Below, piece after piece: positions 9,883 to 18,393 of a stretch of 64,000 bases of DNA. Below the pieces are notes generated by a model. That model was given only the letters and a program-made list of their open reading frames with translations. It was not told the origin of the DNA and did not search any database. This stretch comes from JAUIIK01 sp963709995 (GTDB lineage: Bacteria > Chloroflexota > Chloroflexia > Thermomicrobiales > CFX8), in assembly GCA_963709995.1 (NCBI GenBank), contig CAVPYN010000010.1, positions 62,001 through 126,000 of the forward strand, written 5' to 3'. The translations under genes were made by a program, and so were the position numbers. Every line of letters begins with the position of its first letter. The first letter of the stretch is position 1.

Positions 9883-10056
9883 AAGACATAATCGCGGCTA
9901 TGAGCTGGAAGTTCCGGCGGACGTGGTCACGAGCCGCCCTCACCCTCGACCCACAACGTGTCGGGGCGCCGCCTTCTCTCGTCCAGATCTGTGAGAGCAG
10001 GGCAAGAACAAATCCGTCTGTTCGGCGAACGATCTCCGCGTCGCCTCCCGTCTTCC

Positions 10057-11021
10057 CTAAGCGCCGTCTCGCAGGCGAGCCGTCAGCGCCGGGACGATCT
10101 GAAGCGCGTCCCCGACGACCCCGAGATCGGCGACGTCAAAGATCGGCGCGTCTTCATCCGTATTGATCGCAATGATATTCGCGCTTCCTTGCATGCCCAC
10201 CAGATGCTGGATCGCTCCGGAGATTCCGCAAGCGATGTAGAGGCTTGGCTTGACGACCTTGCCGGTTTGTCCGACCTGCTGGTTGTACGGCACCCACCCG
10301 GCGTCGACGATTGCCCGGGTCGCTCCCGGTGCCCCGCCGAGCTGAGCGGCGAGTTCCTCGATGATTACGTAGTTATCGGGCGACCCCAGGCCCCTGCCCC
10401 CGCTGACGATAACTTCTGCTTCCTCGAGATTCGGCCCCTCGGCCACCGCCTCGACCGTTTCGACAACTTGCACGCGGCAGGCCGCGTCATCGATCGATGG
10501 AGGACTTCACGGACTTCAGCGCTGCCACCAACCTGTTCCACGGCAAAGGCCTTGGGACGGATCTGAACGAGATGTGGTCCGCTGTTGGCAAGCGTAATCG
10601 TCGAAATCGTCTCTGCGCCGTAGGGCGCGGTGATCAGCATCGTGTTGCCGTCATATCGAACATCGGTTGCGTTCGAAACCGCGCTCAGACCCAAACGTCC
10701 GACCAGACGCGACTGGATGTCTCGCGCCGCGAACATGCTGGGAAATAGGAGGAGGTCCGGCTCGTCGGCAATCAGCATCGCCGCCAACGTTGATACTTGA
10801 GGGTCGACGACGTACTCGCCATAGCGAGCGTCCTCCCCAATGTGAACGACGGCCGCTCCGTGGGCTTCCAACGACGCAGTCGTTGCTGCGGCGGCGGGAT
10901 GAAGCACCACAGCCTCAGCGGTGCCGACCGACCGTGCCAGCGTCAGCAGTTCCAGCGACAGTTTGTGTGGCTGGCCATCAACATCAACTTCAATCCATAC
11001 CCAGACACGTCGTTCAGACAT
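10057..11021 (-). pseudogene. etfA: Electron transfer flavoprotein alpha subunit, frameshifted
   Basis: ATG 11021 follows AAGGA. The N-terminal half (WVWIEVDVDGQPHKLSLELL, DPDL-type nucleotide-binding segments) is in one frame; the FAD-binding C-terminal half (IVSGGRGLGSPDNY, GATRAIVDAGWVPYNQQVGQTGK, YIACGISGAIQHLVGMQ, IAINTDEDAPIFDVADLGVVGD) is in another. The switch falls near 10490-10500, where the coding strand reads CGATCGATGAC; a third CGAT unit would restore the frame and give the expected IDDAACRVQVVE. Restored length of about 322 residues is typical. EtfA with EtfB accepts electrons from acyl-CoA dehydrogenases. Confidence 0.85.
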
Positions 11022-11042
11022 CACGGTTCCTTCTTAATCTGG

Positions 11043-11519
11043 CTACTCAAGCGTTTCTCGACTCATCCAGTCGCGGACTGTCTCATGTGAAGCGGACCAC
11101 GCGCCCCATACCGAATTTGCCCAGCGTTCTACCTGCATCATATGTTCGTCACTGTCATTCGCCCCGTATACATCGGCGATCGTGACGTCGCCACGATCAC
11201 AAGGTGGTTCCAGAGAACGCACCTTCGTCTTATTGGTCCCGTCCATGGCCTCGATCAGCCAGCGAGGGGCGTTGGTCCCGGCTCCAGCCGGCTGGTCCTG
11301 CTCTATGATCAGCCCAAGCCGGAAAAGGTGAAACGCGTTCGACCTTGGACTATGCTCCTCACAATGCTGCAGTGCGTAAGCATCGACTGTCAACGCGTGG
11401 CGGGGGGCATACCGGAAGTCCTGGTACTCCTTCGCAAGCATCACATTGAACATATCTCTACAACGTTCGACCCCTGCCGGAATCAGCGCCTGGCAGTAGG
11501 GACAACGACTACGGTCCAT
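11043..11519 (-). CDS. DUF5946 family protein
   Basis: A 158-residue soluble protein starting a few bases after the etfB stop. The N-terminus has a CxxC pair (RCPYCQALIPAG), a third Cys (ERCRDMF), and the conserved ALTVDAYALQHCEEH segment with His residues, which fits DUF5946. The Cys/His arrangement suggests a bound metal, but function is unknown to me. It interrupts the otherwise usual etfB-etfA order and may have been carried along as an insertion. Confidence 0.7.
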   Translation of the reverse strand: MDRSRCPYCQALIPAGVERCRDMFNVMLAKEYQDFRYAPRHALTVDAYALQHCEEHSPRSNAFHLFRLGLIIEQDQPAGAGTNAPRWLIEAMDGTNKTKVRSLEPPCDRGDVTIADVYGANDSDEHMMQVERWANSVWGAWSASHETVRDWMSRETLE

Positions 11520-11521
11520 CT

Positions 11522-12304
11522 CTAGATAACTTCGATCTTCTTCAAGTACGCGATGATCTGCTCCACGCTGTCGCCCCCATCGTCATAGATCTTGACGCCC
11601 TCTTTCTCTACGGTCTGGGTTGTGATCTCGACAATCTGCTCCTGCGCTCCATTTTCCCCAACAAGGGAAGCATCCAATCCAAGATCCGCGAGCGTCTTGA
11701 CATCCACCGGCTTGCGCTTCGCCTGCATCAGACCACGGAAAGTCGGGTAGCGCGGCTCGGCAATGCTAGCGGTGATAGTCATCAGCGCTGGCAACGGCGC
11801 CTGAATGGTCTGCAGTCCGGTATCGACGGCGCGTTTTACCGTCAAGATGTTGCCATCGACGCTCGCTTCCCGGGCAAAGGTCAGTTGCGGCAGGTTTAGC
11901 ATCTCAGCGAGCGCGCCAGGCACCATGCCGCTGTAGGCATCGGTGCTTTCAGTGGCGCAGATAACCAGGTCGGCGCCTAGCGGCTCCAACGCGGCCGCGA
12001 GAACCCGAGCCGTTCCAAGCGCGTCGGTCCCAGCGAGGCTATCGTCAACGATATGAACCGCGTTGTGGGCCCCCATGGCGATTGCCCGCCTGAGAGCGTC
12101 ATCAGCCGATGCCGGCCCCATCGTCACGACGGTCACTTCGCCGCCATGCTGCTCCACTAGCTGGAGCGCGATCTCAACCCCGTATTCATCGGCGGTATCG
12201 AGGACCGATTCGTTCGGGTCGCGAACGAGTCGTCTGGTCCCAGGATCTACAATCATGGGCAGATCGGGGTTTGGAACGTGTTTGACGCAAACAACAATAT
12301 TCAT
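11522..12304 (-). CDS. etfB: Electron transfer flavoprotein beta subunit
   Basis: A 260-residue EtfB: MNIVVCVKHVPNPDLP at the N-terminus, NESVLDTADEYGVEIAL, the AMP-binding region VVTMGPASADDALRRAIAMGAH, and the signature segment VKRAVDTGLQTIQAPLPALMTI-like block followed by EPRYPTFRGLMQAKRKPV. The length is normal. It forms a heterodimer with EtfA (10057-11021) and carries electrons from acyl-CoA dehydrogenases to the membrane oxidoreductase encoded downstream. It is the first gene of the minus-strand operon; AAGG lies ahead of the ATG. Confidence 0.95.
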   Translation of the reverse strand: MNIVVCVKHVPNPDLPMIVDPGTRRLVRDPNESVLDTADEYGVEIALQLVEQHGGEVTVVTMGPASADDALRRAIAMGAHNAVHIVDDSLAGTDALGTARVLAAALEPLGADLVICATESTDAYSGMVPGALAEMLNLPQLTFAREASVDGNILTVKRAVDTGLQTIQAPLPALMTITASIAEPRYPTFRGLMQAKRKPVDVKTLADLGLDASLVGENGAQEQIVEITTQTVEKEGVKIYDDGGDSVEQIIAYLKKIEVI

Positions 12305-12584
12305 GATTAAACCTTACGCTGGCTCGCCCGGACGATACGTCGCCACTCTAACCGCGCAACATCATAGGAGAGCGGTCCAACGAATTCAACCGTGAGATCA
12401 ACGCGGCGTCAGTTCGGGATGCGACACGATACGACCAACCGCTCCGTGCCTTCCGTATAGTTGAGTAGTTGCGGGGCAAGTAAATGACGCTGGACCTGAG
12501 AAACGAGTCAGGCGAGCTTGTTTGTGCCCGTCGCTCGATTCAGGCCCCAGGAACGACCAGTTTGGTAGCAGGGGGATTGAAATC
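12305..12584. other. Divergent intergenic region between etfB and the first AraC regulator
   Basis: About 280 nt separate the divergent starts at 12304 and 12585. It must hold both promoters; I see no convincing -35/-10 pair. A frame starting at TTG 12522 extends the AraC gene upstream, but the better ribosome-binding site is at GTG 12585. Confidence 0.4.
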
Positions 12585-13424
12585 GTGCCGGCAATCGCTG
12601 TTGATTTTCGGAGTGAGTGGTCACGAGCGTTAGAGGTAAGCGGCGCGCGCATTTCGGAGATCCAATATCGAGCCAACCACCAGTGCCCGATGCACTGGCA
12701 CGCACATCCTAGCCTCGGGATCGTCCTCGACGGTGAGATTTCCAAACGGACGACAAATTCCATCGTGCGGATTACGAAGAACCTCGGCTTTACGCTACCT
12801 TCGGGCATCCTTCACAACGATCGCTTCGGTCCCGGAGCGCGCGTCGTCATGGTTGAGCTCGACGCGAACCATCCCTCGACAATCGAGCGTCTCCGTCTCT
12901 GCGTGCAGATGTTCGATGCGCTCCACGTCATTGAAGATCCCCGGCTATCGGGGCTCGCGCAGCGCATTGCCGCTGAAATGAGGAAGCCCGACCGAATCAC
13001 GACGATGGCAATCGATGGTCTGATCGGCGAACTTCTGTCCGTCGCCGCCCGGGCGACATCGTCGAGAATCTCCTCCCCTCCCCCGCCCGGCTGGCTTGTC
13101 GAAGCCCGAGAAATCGCGAGATCCCACCTCACGGACCGGATTCAGGTTGCGGACATCGCCCGCCAGGTCGGTGTTCATCCCGCCTATCTCGCTCGAAGGT
13201 TTCGCGCGGAGTTCGGGGTATCGCCGGCATCGTATGCTCGAAGCGCGCGCCTGCAATGGGCTGCCGAGCAACTCGCCACAACGACTCGAACGATTGCGGA
13301 CATCGCCGATGAAGCGGGCTTTGCCGATCAGAGCCACTTCACCCGCGTATTTCGCAAACATATGGATGAGACGCCCGGACGCTATCGGGAGCTCCACCGT
13401 CATCTGAGGAACGATCGATGGTAG
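12585..13424 (+). CDS. AraC family transcriptional regulator (first of a tandem pair)
   Basis: The N-terminal cupin-like sensing domain contains HWHAHPSLGIVLDGEI and LPSGILHNDRFG; the C-terminal AraC DNA-binding domain has both helix-turn-helix units (IQVADIARQVGVHPAYLARRF and TIADIADEAGFADQSHFTRVF, then the P-x-x-Y/R end). GTG 12585 is 9 nt after AGGGGG, which favours this start (279 aa) over upstream TTG 12522. It overlaps the next AraC gene by 7 nt. It is divergent from etfB, so the ETF operon is a possible target; the ligand is unknown. Confidence 0.85.
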   Translation: MPAIAVDFRSEWSRALEVSGARISEIQYRANHQCPMHWHAHPSLGIVLDGEISKRTTNSIVRITKNLGFTLPSGILHNDRFGPGARVVMVELDANHPSTIERLRLCVQMFDALHVIEDPRLSGLAQRIAAEMRKPDRITTMAIDGLIGELLSVAARATSSRISSPPPPGWLVEAREIARSHLTDRIQVADIARQVGVHPAYLARRFRAEFGVSPASYARSARLQWAAEQLATTTRTIADIADEAGFADQSHFTRVFRKHMDETPGRYRELHRHLRNDRW

Positions 13425-14254
13425 CGACGAGGGGCGGCATACCGGTTGCCGAAGGATCGCAAGGGGCGAGAAACATCGACACCGGCGCATTCGTCGTGAG
13501 TGAGATGCGGTTTAGTAGTGGCACGACGCTTCCCATGCATCACCACGATTGTCCCTGTCTCTCCATGGTCGCTGGCGGATCAATGAGAAAGGGATTCAAA
13601 TCCCGGAAATACGATCTGGACCAGTCAAGCCTGATCACGATCCCACCCGGTGAATTGCACATCGACTGGTTTGGCAATCGCGGCACTCACATTGTTGTCG
13701 TCGAGATGGGTGGCGACTTGAGCGACTGGCTCCCCGGAATGGATCAAAAGGTGCGGCTCGCGGACGAGGTCATCGACAGTCGCACAAAACTGATACAGGG
13801 CTTCGCCAACCGGCTATCACGCGAACTCCAATCCCCGGATGACATGTCCAACCTGGCCGTAAGCGGGCTGGTGTTCGAACTCATCTCGGCGCTTGAACGG
13901 GGTGAACGTCGCCCGCGACGATCCGGGTCACTCCGCCCGGCCTGGCTTGCCAATGTTCTCGACTATCTGCATACCTGCGATGATCGGATTGTGCGTGTCG
14001 AGGAGCTTGCGGCGGTGGCCGGCCTGCATCCCGCGTACATGGCGCGAGCATTTCGAGAGCACATAGGAACTCTCATCGGTAGCTACGCGCGCGGGATCCG
14101 GCTTGAGCGAGTTGCCGCTGAACTGATGACGACCAACCGGCGGATTCTGGACATCGCGATGGACGCAGGATTCACCGATCAAAGCCATCTGACGCAGCTG
14201 TTCAAGCGCCGGTTCGGCGTGACGCCAGCACAGTACCGGCTGATGCTGGCGTAA
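13418..14254 (+). CDS. AraC family transcriptional regulator (second of a tandem pair)
   Basis: A 278-residue paralogue of the preceding gene: N-terminal cupin segment with MHHHDCPCLSMVAGG and IPPGELHIDWFG, then two helix-turn-helix units (VEELAAVAGLHPAYMARAFRE and ILDIAMDAGFTDQSHLTQLF) ending in FGVTPAQYRLML. Starts before the upstream stop, so the two are translationally coupled and could form heterodimers. Its 3' end overlaps the tail of the convergent tenA gene by about 50 nt. Confidence 0.9.
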   Translation: MVATRGGIPVAEGSQGARNIDTGAFVVSEMRFSSGTTLPMHHHDCPCLSMVAGGSMRKGFKSRKYDLDQSSLITIPPGELHIDWFGNRGTHIVVVEMGGDLSDWLPGMDQKVRLADEVIDSRTKLIQGFANRLSRELQSPDDMSNLAVSGLVFELISALERGERRPRRSGSLRPAWLANVLDYLHTCDDRIVRVEELAAVAGLHPAYMARAFREHIGTLIGSYARGIRLERVAAELMTTNRRILDIAMDAGFTDQSHLTQLFKRRFGVTPAQYRLMLA

Positions 14255-14938
14255 CCGGGGCGGGCCATGCTTCCGCCGTCAATGCCATCTCCCAGAACGC
14301 AAGTTCATAGCGCGAGCTCAGATCGAACGCCGAATGCGCGACCCGGATCTGATCATGGCTTGCGGCCTCCCCGAGTTCGTTGAGACGCTGGATTCCCCAG
14401 TGCACGAGCTGTGCGTACTCGTCGGAAGCGTACTCACGAATCCAGTCGGCGTAGCGCTCGTCATCTGGCAGCCCCTGCCGAAGGAGATGACTGCCAATAT
14501 CGTGATAGCCCCAGTGACAGGGAAGCACCACCGCGAGCGACACGAGCAAGTCATTGCGCAGAGCGGAAACGAGCAAGTGATTGCAGTAGGCGACACAGGT
14601 TGGCGCTGGCTCGACTGCGTTAACACCGTTGGATCCCCGCCGAACGCTGCGTACAGCCCGCCAAGAGCGTCGATCTCAACATCGATCGTCGATGTCACCA
14701 GTCTCGAAAGCTGGCCCATGGAATCAAGATCAGGCGCCGACGACGCGGCGATCGCCAGCACTCGTGTAAATCGGAGAAGAAACTGGTAATCCTGTTCCAG
14801 ATAGAAACGGAACACGTCGTCGGGCAGGGAGCCAGTGCCGATTCCACGCACCATTGGATGATTCGACGTTCGCCCGTGCAACTCCGCTGTCTGTGCGCAC
14901 AGCCAATCGAACAGGGCCGGGGATCCGGATGTGTTCAC
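14202..14938 (-). pseudogene. tenA: TenA-family aminopyrimidine aminohydrolase/thiaminase II, frameshifted
   Basis: TenA hydrolyses aminopyrimidine breakdown products of thiamine for salvage. GTG 14938 follows GGGGG and lies just after thiS. The first frame carries HPMVRGIGTGSLPDDVFRFY and LEQDYQFLLRFTRVLA; then the frame changes near 14600-14625, where one base appears to be missing, into PTCVAYCNHLLVSALRNDLL, with the catalytic Cys region, then VLPCHWGYHDIG and YELAFWEMAL. Restored length is about 240 residues. The final residues overlap the convergent AraC gene, so the natural stop may be slightly different. Confidence 0.8.
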
Positions 14939-14942
14939 GATC

Positions 14943-15167
14943 CTATCCCCCACCGACCATCTGCAGCAGTTCCAGACGATCACCGGCGGAAATCTCGGTC
15001 TCCTCGAATCGGTAGCGCGGGATAATTTCGCCGTTCAATTCGACGGCAACCATCCGGCGCTCGATGCCGCGCTCATCCAGCAGCAGCCCAATCGTGAGAC
15101 CGGGCTCAACTTCCACCTTGCCGCCGTTCAATTCGACGGAAATCATTGCCAATTTTCTGGACATCAC
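14943..15167 (-). CDS. thiS: Sulfur carrier protein ThiS
   Basis: A ubiquitin-like 74-residue protein ending in the diagnostic glycines (LELLQMVGGG). ThiF adenylates the C-terminal glycine, a thiocarboxylate is formed, and sulfur is delivered to ThiG. Core features include ISVELNGGKVEV and MVAVELNGEIIPRYRF. The start overlaps the stop of the upstream TenI-like gene by 4 nt. The terminal GGG instead of GG is a small oddity. Confidence 0.9.
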   Translation of the reverse strand: MMSRKLAMISVELNGGKVEVEPGLTIGLLLDERGIERRMVAVELNGEIIPRYRFEETEISAGDRLELLQMVGGG

Positions 15168-15799
15168 TCTTTCCCTTCAAGCGCAAACACGCGCCGAATC
15201 CGTTCGGTCGCGACCTTCGGATCGCTGGCATCCAGCAGCTCACGCCCGACCGCGACTCCATAGGCTCCCGCGGCCAGGACATCCGAGACACGATCCGCGG
15301 TGATACCGCCAATCGCGATAACTGGAATCTCGACGGCTGCTGCTATTTCAGACAGCCATGCGAGGCCCCGCCCTGGTTCTCCTTCCTTGCTCGGCGTATC
15401 GAAGATGTTGCCAGCCAGTAGGTAGTGCGCCCCGGCACTCTCCGCCCGTTGGCCACCCTCTACGTCGTGCACCGAGCGGCCAACCAGCATCCGGTCTCCA
15501 ACAAGCCGGCGTGCGGAAACGACATCGAAGCTCCGCTCCCCGAGTTGAACACCATCCGCTTTGCAGAGCAGCGCGACGTCGAGCCGGTCGTTGACGATGA
15601 GCAGCGTATCTGGAAACGCCGACAACTCACGCCGCAGCGAAAGCGCCATCCGGTAGGCGTCGCCTCCCGATAGTTGGGGAGCGCGGAGATGGACCGCGCC
15701 GCAACCGCCGGCGGCGGAACGTGTCGCGACCCCCAGGAAGTCCACCGGTCGTGTCATCCCGAGTGGACCAACGAGGTGGACCCGAGGAACCTCGATCAT
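15164..15799 (-). CDS. tenI: TenI-like thiazole tautomerase (ThiE paralogue)
   Basis: A 211-residue TIM barrel of the ThiE/TenI family. Conserved pieces are LLIVNDRLDVALLCKADGVQLGE, then VGRSVHDVEGG, where the His corresponds to the position used by TenI tautomerases rather than ThiE, and VIAIGGITADRVSDVLAAGAYGVAVG. This supports thiazole phosphate tautomerisation after ThiG rather than thiamine phosphate synthesis, which the upstream paralogue would carry out. It overlaps both neighbours by 4 nt. Confidence 0.75.
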   Translation of the reverse strand: MIEVPRVHLVGPLGMTRPVDFLGVATRSAAGGCGAVHLRAPQLSGGDAYRMALSLRRELSAFPDTLLIVNDRLDVALLCKADGVQLGERSFDVVSARRLVGDRMLVGRSVHDVEGGQRAESAGAHYLLAGNIFDTPSKEGEPGRGLAWLSEIAAAVEIPVIAIGGITADRVSDVLAAGAYGVAVGRELLDASDPKVATERIRRVFALEGKE

Positions 15800-16440
15800 C
15801 GTTGCGCCGCCACAATCGCGTGGGCCGCCGCAGCCGGATCCTCGGCAAAGAACACGGAACTCACCACCGCGACACCGGCCGCGCCTGCCTGATACGCATC
15901 CCGAGCATTCCGAGCAGTGATCCCGCCGATAGCGACGACCGGAACATTCACCTCGTTGACAATCTTCGTGAACCGTTCGATGCCAAGTGGCGCTCCAGCG
16001 TCCGCCTTCGTGCCGGTTGCGAAAAGCGGCCCGACGCCGAGGTAGTCCGCGGCGTCGCGAAGCGCGGCAGATCGATCATCCTCCTGCTCCGGCGAGTAAC
16101 CAACAACGGACTGCGCGCCAAGGATACGGCGAGCCGCAGCAACCGGAAAATCGTCAACTCCAAGATGCACGCCATCGGCACCGGTGGCCAACGCTATGTC
16201 AACTCTGTCGTTCACCAGATACAACGTCCCGGTGTCGCTGCAGATCTCACGCATGGCACGCGCGGCCTCAAAGACCTTTCGATCTGACCAGCCTTTCAGC
16301 CGTAATTGCACGGCAGTGACGCCACCTCCAATAGCCGCCCGGCAAATCTCAACCAGACGCTCCTCGCTTTCGATCCTGCCGTCGGTCACGAGATAGCAAC
16401 TAAGTGCTCGTGTAAGTCCGCCAGAAGTGGCCCAGGTCAC
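15796..16440 (-). CDS. thiE: Thiamine-phosphate synthase
   Basis: A 214-residue TIM barrel that couples HMP-PP to carboxythiazole phosphate. Motifs: AVQLRLKGWSDRKVFEAA (pyrophosphate-binding Arg/Lys region), LYLVNDRVDIALATGADGVHLGVDD, VVGYSPEQ, YLGVGPLFATGTKADAGAPLG (phosphate-binding T-x-K), and VVAIGGITARNARDAYQAGAAGVAV. The T-x-K loop is the ThiE signature and distinguishes it from the TenI-like neighbour. It overlaps thiG by 4 nt. Confidence 0.9.
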   Translation of the reverse strand: MTWATSGGLTRALSCYLVTDGRIESEERLVEICRAAIGGGVTAVQLRLKGWSDRKVFEAARAMREICSDTGTLYLVNDRVDIALATGADGVHLGVDDFPVAAARRILGAQSVVGYSPEQEDDRSAALRDAADYLGVGPLFATGTKADAGAPLGIERFTKIVNEVNVPVVAIGGITARNARDAYQAGAAGVAVVSSVFFAEDPAAAAHAIVAAQR

Positions 16441-17240
16441 GTGCTGATCCCACTCGTCGGACTGCTCGGGCTCGCGTAGGCTCGACGGCCAATGCGGCCA
16501 CCGAGATATGCTTCCCTGCCTGCTTCGATTCCCAGGCGCATCGCTCTGGCCATGCGCACTGGATCACCAGCCTGAGCGATTGCCGTGTTGATCAGGCACG
16601 CGTCGGCACCGAGCTCCATGGCAAGCGCCGCATCACTGGGCGCGCCGATCCCAGCATCGACGATTACTGGCACGCTTGCCTGCTCAACGATGATGCGAAT
16701 GCGATCGAAGTGAGTCAAACCCTGGCCCGAGCCTATCGGTGCAGCTAGCGGCATTACCGTCGCACAGCCGACTTCCTCCAGTCTTCGGGCAAGCACCGGA
16801 TCATCCATGATGTAGGGCAGCACAGTGAATCCGTCCTCGACAAGGATCCGGGCCGCCTCAAGCGTGCCAGCGGGGTCCGGGAAGAGATAGGTGGCATCCG
16901 GGATCACCTCTAGCTTTACCCAGTCCGAAAACCCCATCGATCGCGCCAGACGGGCGATGCGCACGGCCTCTTCGGCCGTCGCGCATCCGGCCGTGTTCGG
17001 GAGAATCTTGTAGCGGTCCCAGTCCACATCTTCGAGAATACTCCGGCTGGCTGGATCGTCAAAGTCAATGCGCCGCAGCGCGACGGTGATCATCTCCGCG
17101 CCACCGGCCTCGAGCGCGGCGCTCATCTCCTCGGAGTTTCGCCATTTGCCGGTCCCCATGATCAGCCGTGACTTGAATGTGCGGCCGCCGATGGCTAGAG
17201 GCCGGTCTGCGGCTATCTGTGGACGTTCCGAAACCGTCAT
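16437..17240 (-). CDS. thiG: Thiazole synthase
   Basis: A 267-residue ThiG: IGGRTFKSRLIMGTGKW at the N-terminus, ALEAGGAEMITVALRRIDFDD, ILPNTAGCATAEEAVRIARLAR, WVKLEVIPDATYLFPD (Schiff-base lysine in VKLEV), ATVMPLAAPIGSGQG and VIVDAGIGAPSDAALAMELGADACLINTAIA-type ending. It assembles the thiazole ring from DXP, dehydroglycine and ThiS thiocarboxylate. No ThiO/ThiH or ThiF is in the window, so those steps must be encoded elsewhere. ATG 17240 overlaps the thiD stop, with AAAGGA upstream. Confidence 0.95.
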   Translation of the reverse strand: MTVSERPQIAADRPLAIGGRTFKSRLIMGTGKWRNSEEMSAALEAGGAEMITVALRRIDFDDPASRSILEDVDWDRYKILPNTAGCATAEEAVRIARLARSMGFSDWVKLEVIPDATYLFPDPAGTLEAARILVEDGFTVLPYIMDDPVLARRLEEVGCATVMPLAAPIGSGQGLTHFDRIRIIVEQASVPVIVDAGIGAPSDAALAMELGADACLINTAIAQAGDPVRMARAMRLGIEAGREAYLGGRIGRRAYASPSSPTSGIST

Positions 17241-18070
17241 GAATACATCCTTTCAATGACATCCTGAAAAGCATGGAAGTGGTTGATCGGCGACCTGCCG
17301 GAGCCGACCGCGTAGCCAGTCTCCAGCCCCTGGTACACGAACGCCTTGCCACGATGAATCGCCTCCAGGAGTGGCAATTCACGCGCCAATCCGGCTGCTA
17401 TCGCCGCGCTCAGACTGCAACCGGTTCCGTGAGTATGGTAGGTGTCGAGATGACGGGCGCGAAACCAGGTCTCTCCCTGTTCATCAGCATACAAGTCGTT
17501 TGCACTGTCACTGCGATGCCCGCCCTTGACCAACACCGCTCGCGCCCCACGCTCAAGCAGGACCGCGGCTGACCGCCGCATATCATCGTCGCCATCGATC
17601 TTGACTCCGGTAAGCGCGGCCACCTCCAGCAAATTGGGCGTGATCAGCGTCGCCAACGGAATAAGCTCGTCCTGAAGTTCACCGATAGCGTCGGCTTCCA
17701 GTAGGGGATAGCCGGTCGATGTGAAGGCGACCGGATCGACGACGACCTGGAGTTCGGGGTGATCCGTTAGCACCTCGACAACTGCCCGTATGATCGTACG
17801 ATTGGCGAGCATTCCGGTCTTGGCGGCGCGTGGATGGATGTCATCGATCACAGCGCGCATCTGCGACGCTACCAGCGCCGGCGGCAGATGCAGGGCTTCA
17901 CGCACCTCCCGTGTGTTTTGCGCGGTAATCGCGGTGACAGCCGACGTGCCGAATACACCTAGAGCTGCGAAGGTCTTGAGATCCGCCTGAATTCCCGCGC
18001 CTCCACCCGAATCAGACCCGGCGATCGTCATTGCAGCCGGCCATCTGTTCATCGGTTCATCGCCAGGCAT
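17237..18070 (-). CDS. thiD: Hydroxymethylpyrimidine/phosphomethylpyrimidine kinase
   Basis: A 277-residue ribokinase-fold kinase that phosphorylates HMP and HMP-P. Visible: AMTIAGSDSGGGAGIQADLKTF at the N-terminus, VVDPVAFTSTGYPLLE, LITPNLLEVAALTG, VLVKGGHRS, and the anion-hole/catalytic segment YHTHGTGCSLSAAIAAGLARE. First gene of the thiamine operon, about 120 nt downstream of the TPP aptamer; GGAG precedes ATG 18070. Confidence 0.95.
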   Translation of the reverse strand: MPGDEPMNRWPAAMTIAGSDSGGGAGIQADLKTFAALGVFGTSAVTAITAQNTREVREALHLPPALVASQMRAVIDDIHPRAAKTGMLANRTIIRAVVEVLTDHPELQVVVDPVAFTSTGYPLLEADAIGELQDELIPLATLITPNLLEVAALTGVKIDGDDDMRRSAAVLLERGARAVLVKGGHRSDSANDLYADEQGETWFRARHLDTYHTHGTGCSLSAAIAAGLARELPLLEAIHRGKAFVYQGLETGYAVGSGRSPINHFHAFQDVIERMYS

Positions 18071-18190
18071 CTCGCTACTCCTATCCTTCGCGCTACGGAC
18101 ACGCAGTGTTTGCGCTGAAACATCCGCGGATCCATACGCTGGAAAGGCAACACCGCCGACCCTGGGAGCCGACGGTGCGCTGTTACCCGG

Positions 18191-18279
18191 TGCCGTCCCT
18201 ACGCTGGTATAAACCAGATCAGGTTCGGAGGGTTAGCCGGCAAAACCGGCAGTCTCAGCGCTGAGGCGCTCCCCTGGCA
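18191..18279 (-). ncRNA. TPP (THI-box) riboswitch
   Basis: On the minus strand the THI-box consensus is plain: a CTGAGA element (GCGCTGAGACT, around 18254-18264), then ACCCTCCGAACCTGATCTGG, then ATACCAGCGTAGGGA. The ends TGCC (18279-18276) and GGCA (18194-18191) pair as P1. Between it and thiD an imperfect hairpin (around 18149-18175, CACCG arms) could be the expression platform, but it has no clear U-run, so I cannot say whether control is by transcription or translation. High TPP should shut the thiD-tenA operon. Confidence 0.95.
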
Positions 18280-18393
18280 TCCGTCGTAGATTTCGATAGC
18301 GATTCTATCAATCCGCAAGTTCGAGTGCCCCTCACAGGCTAATCTGTGCTTCGGAATTCGAGTTTGATCGTTCCGATAGAAAGGAATGGTGAC

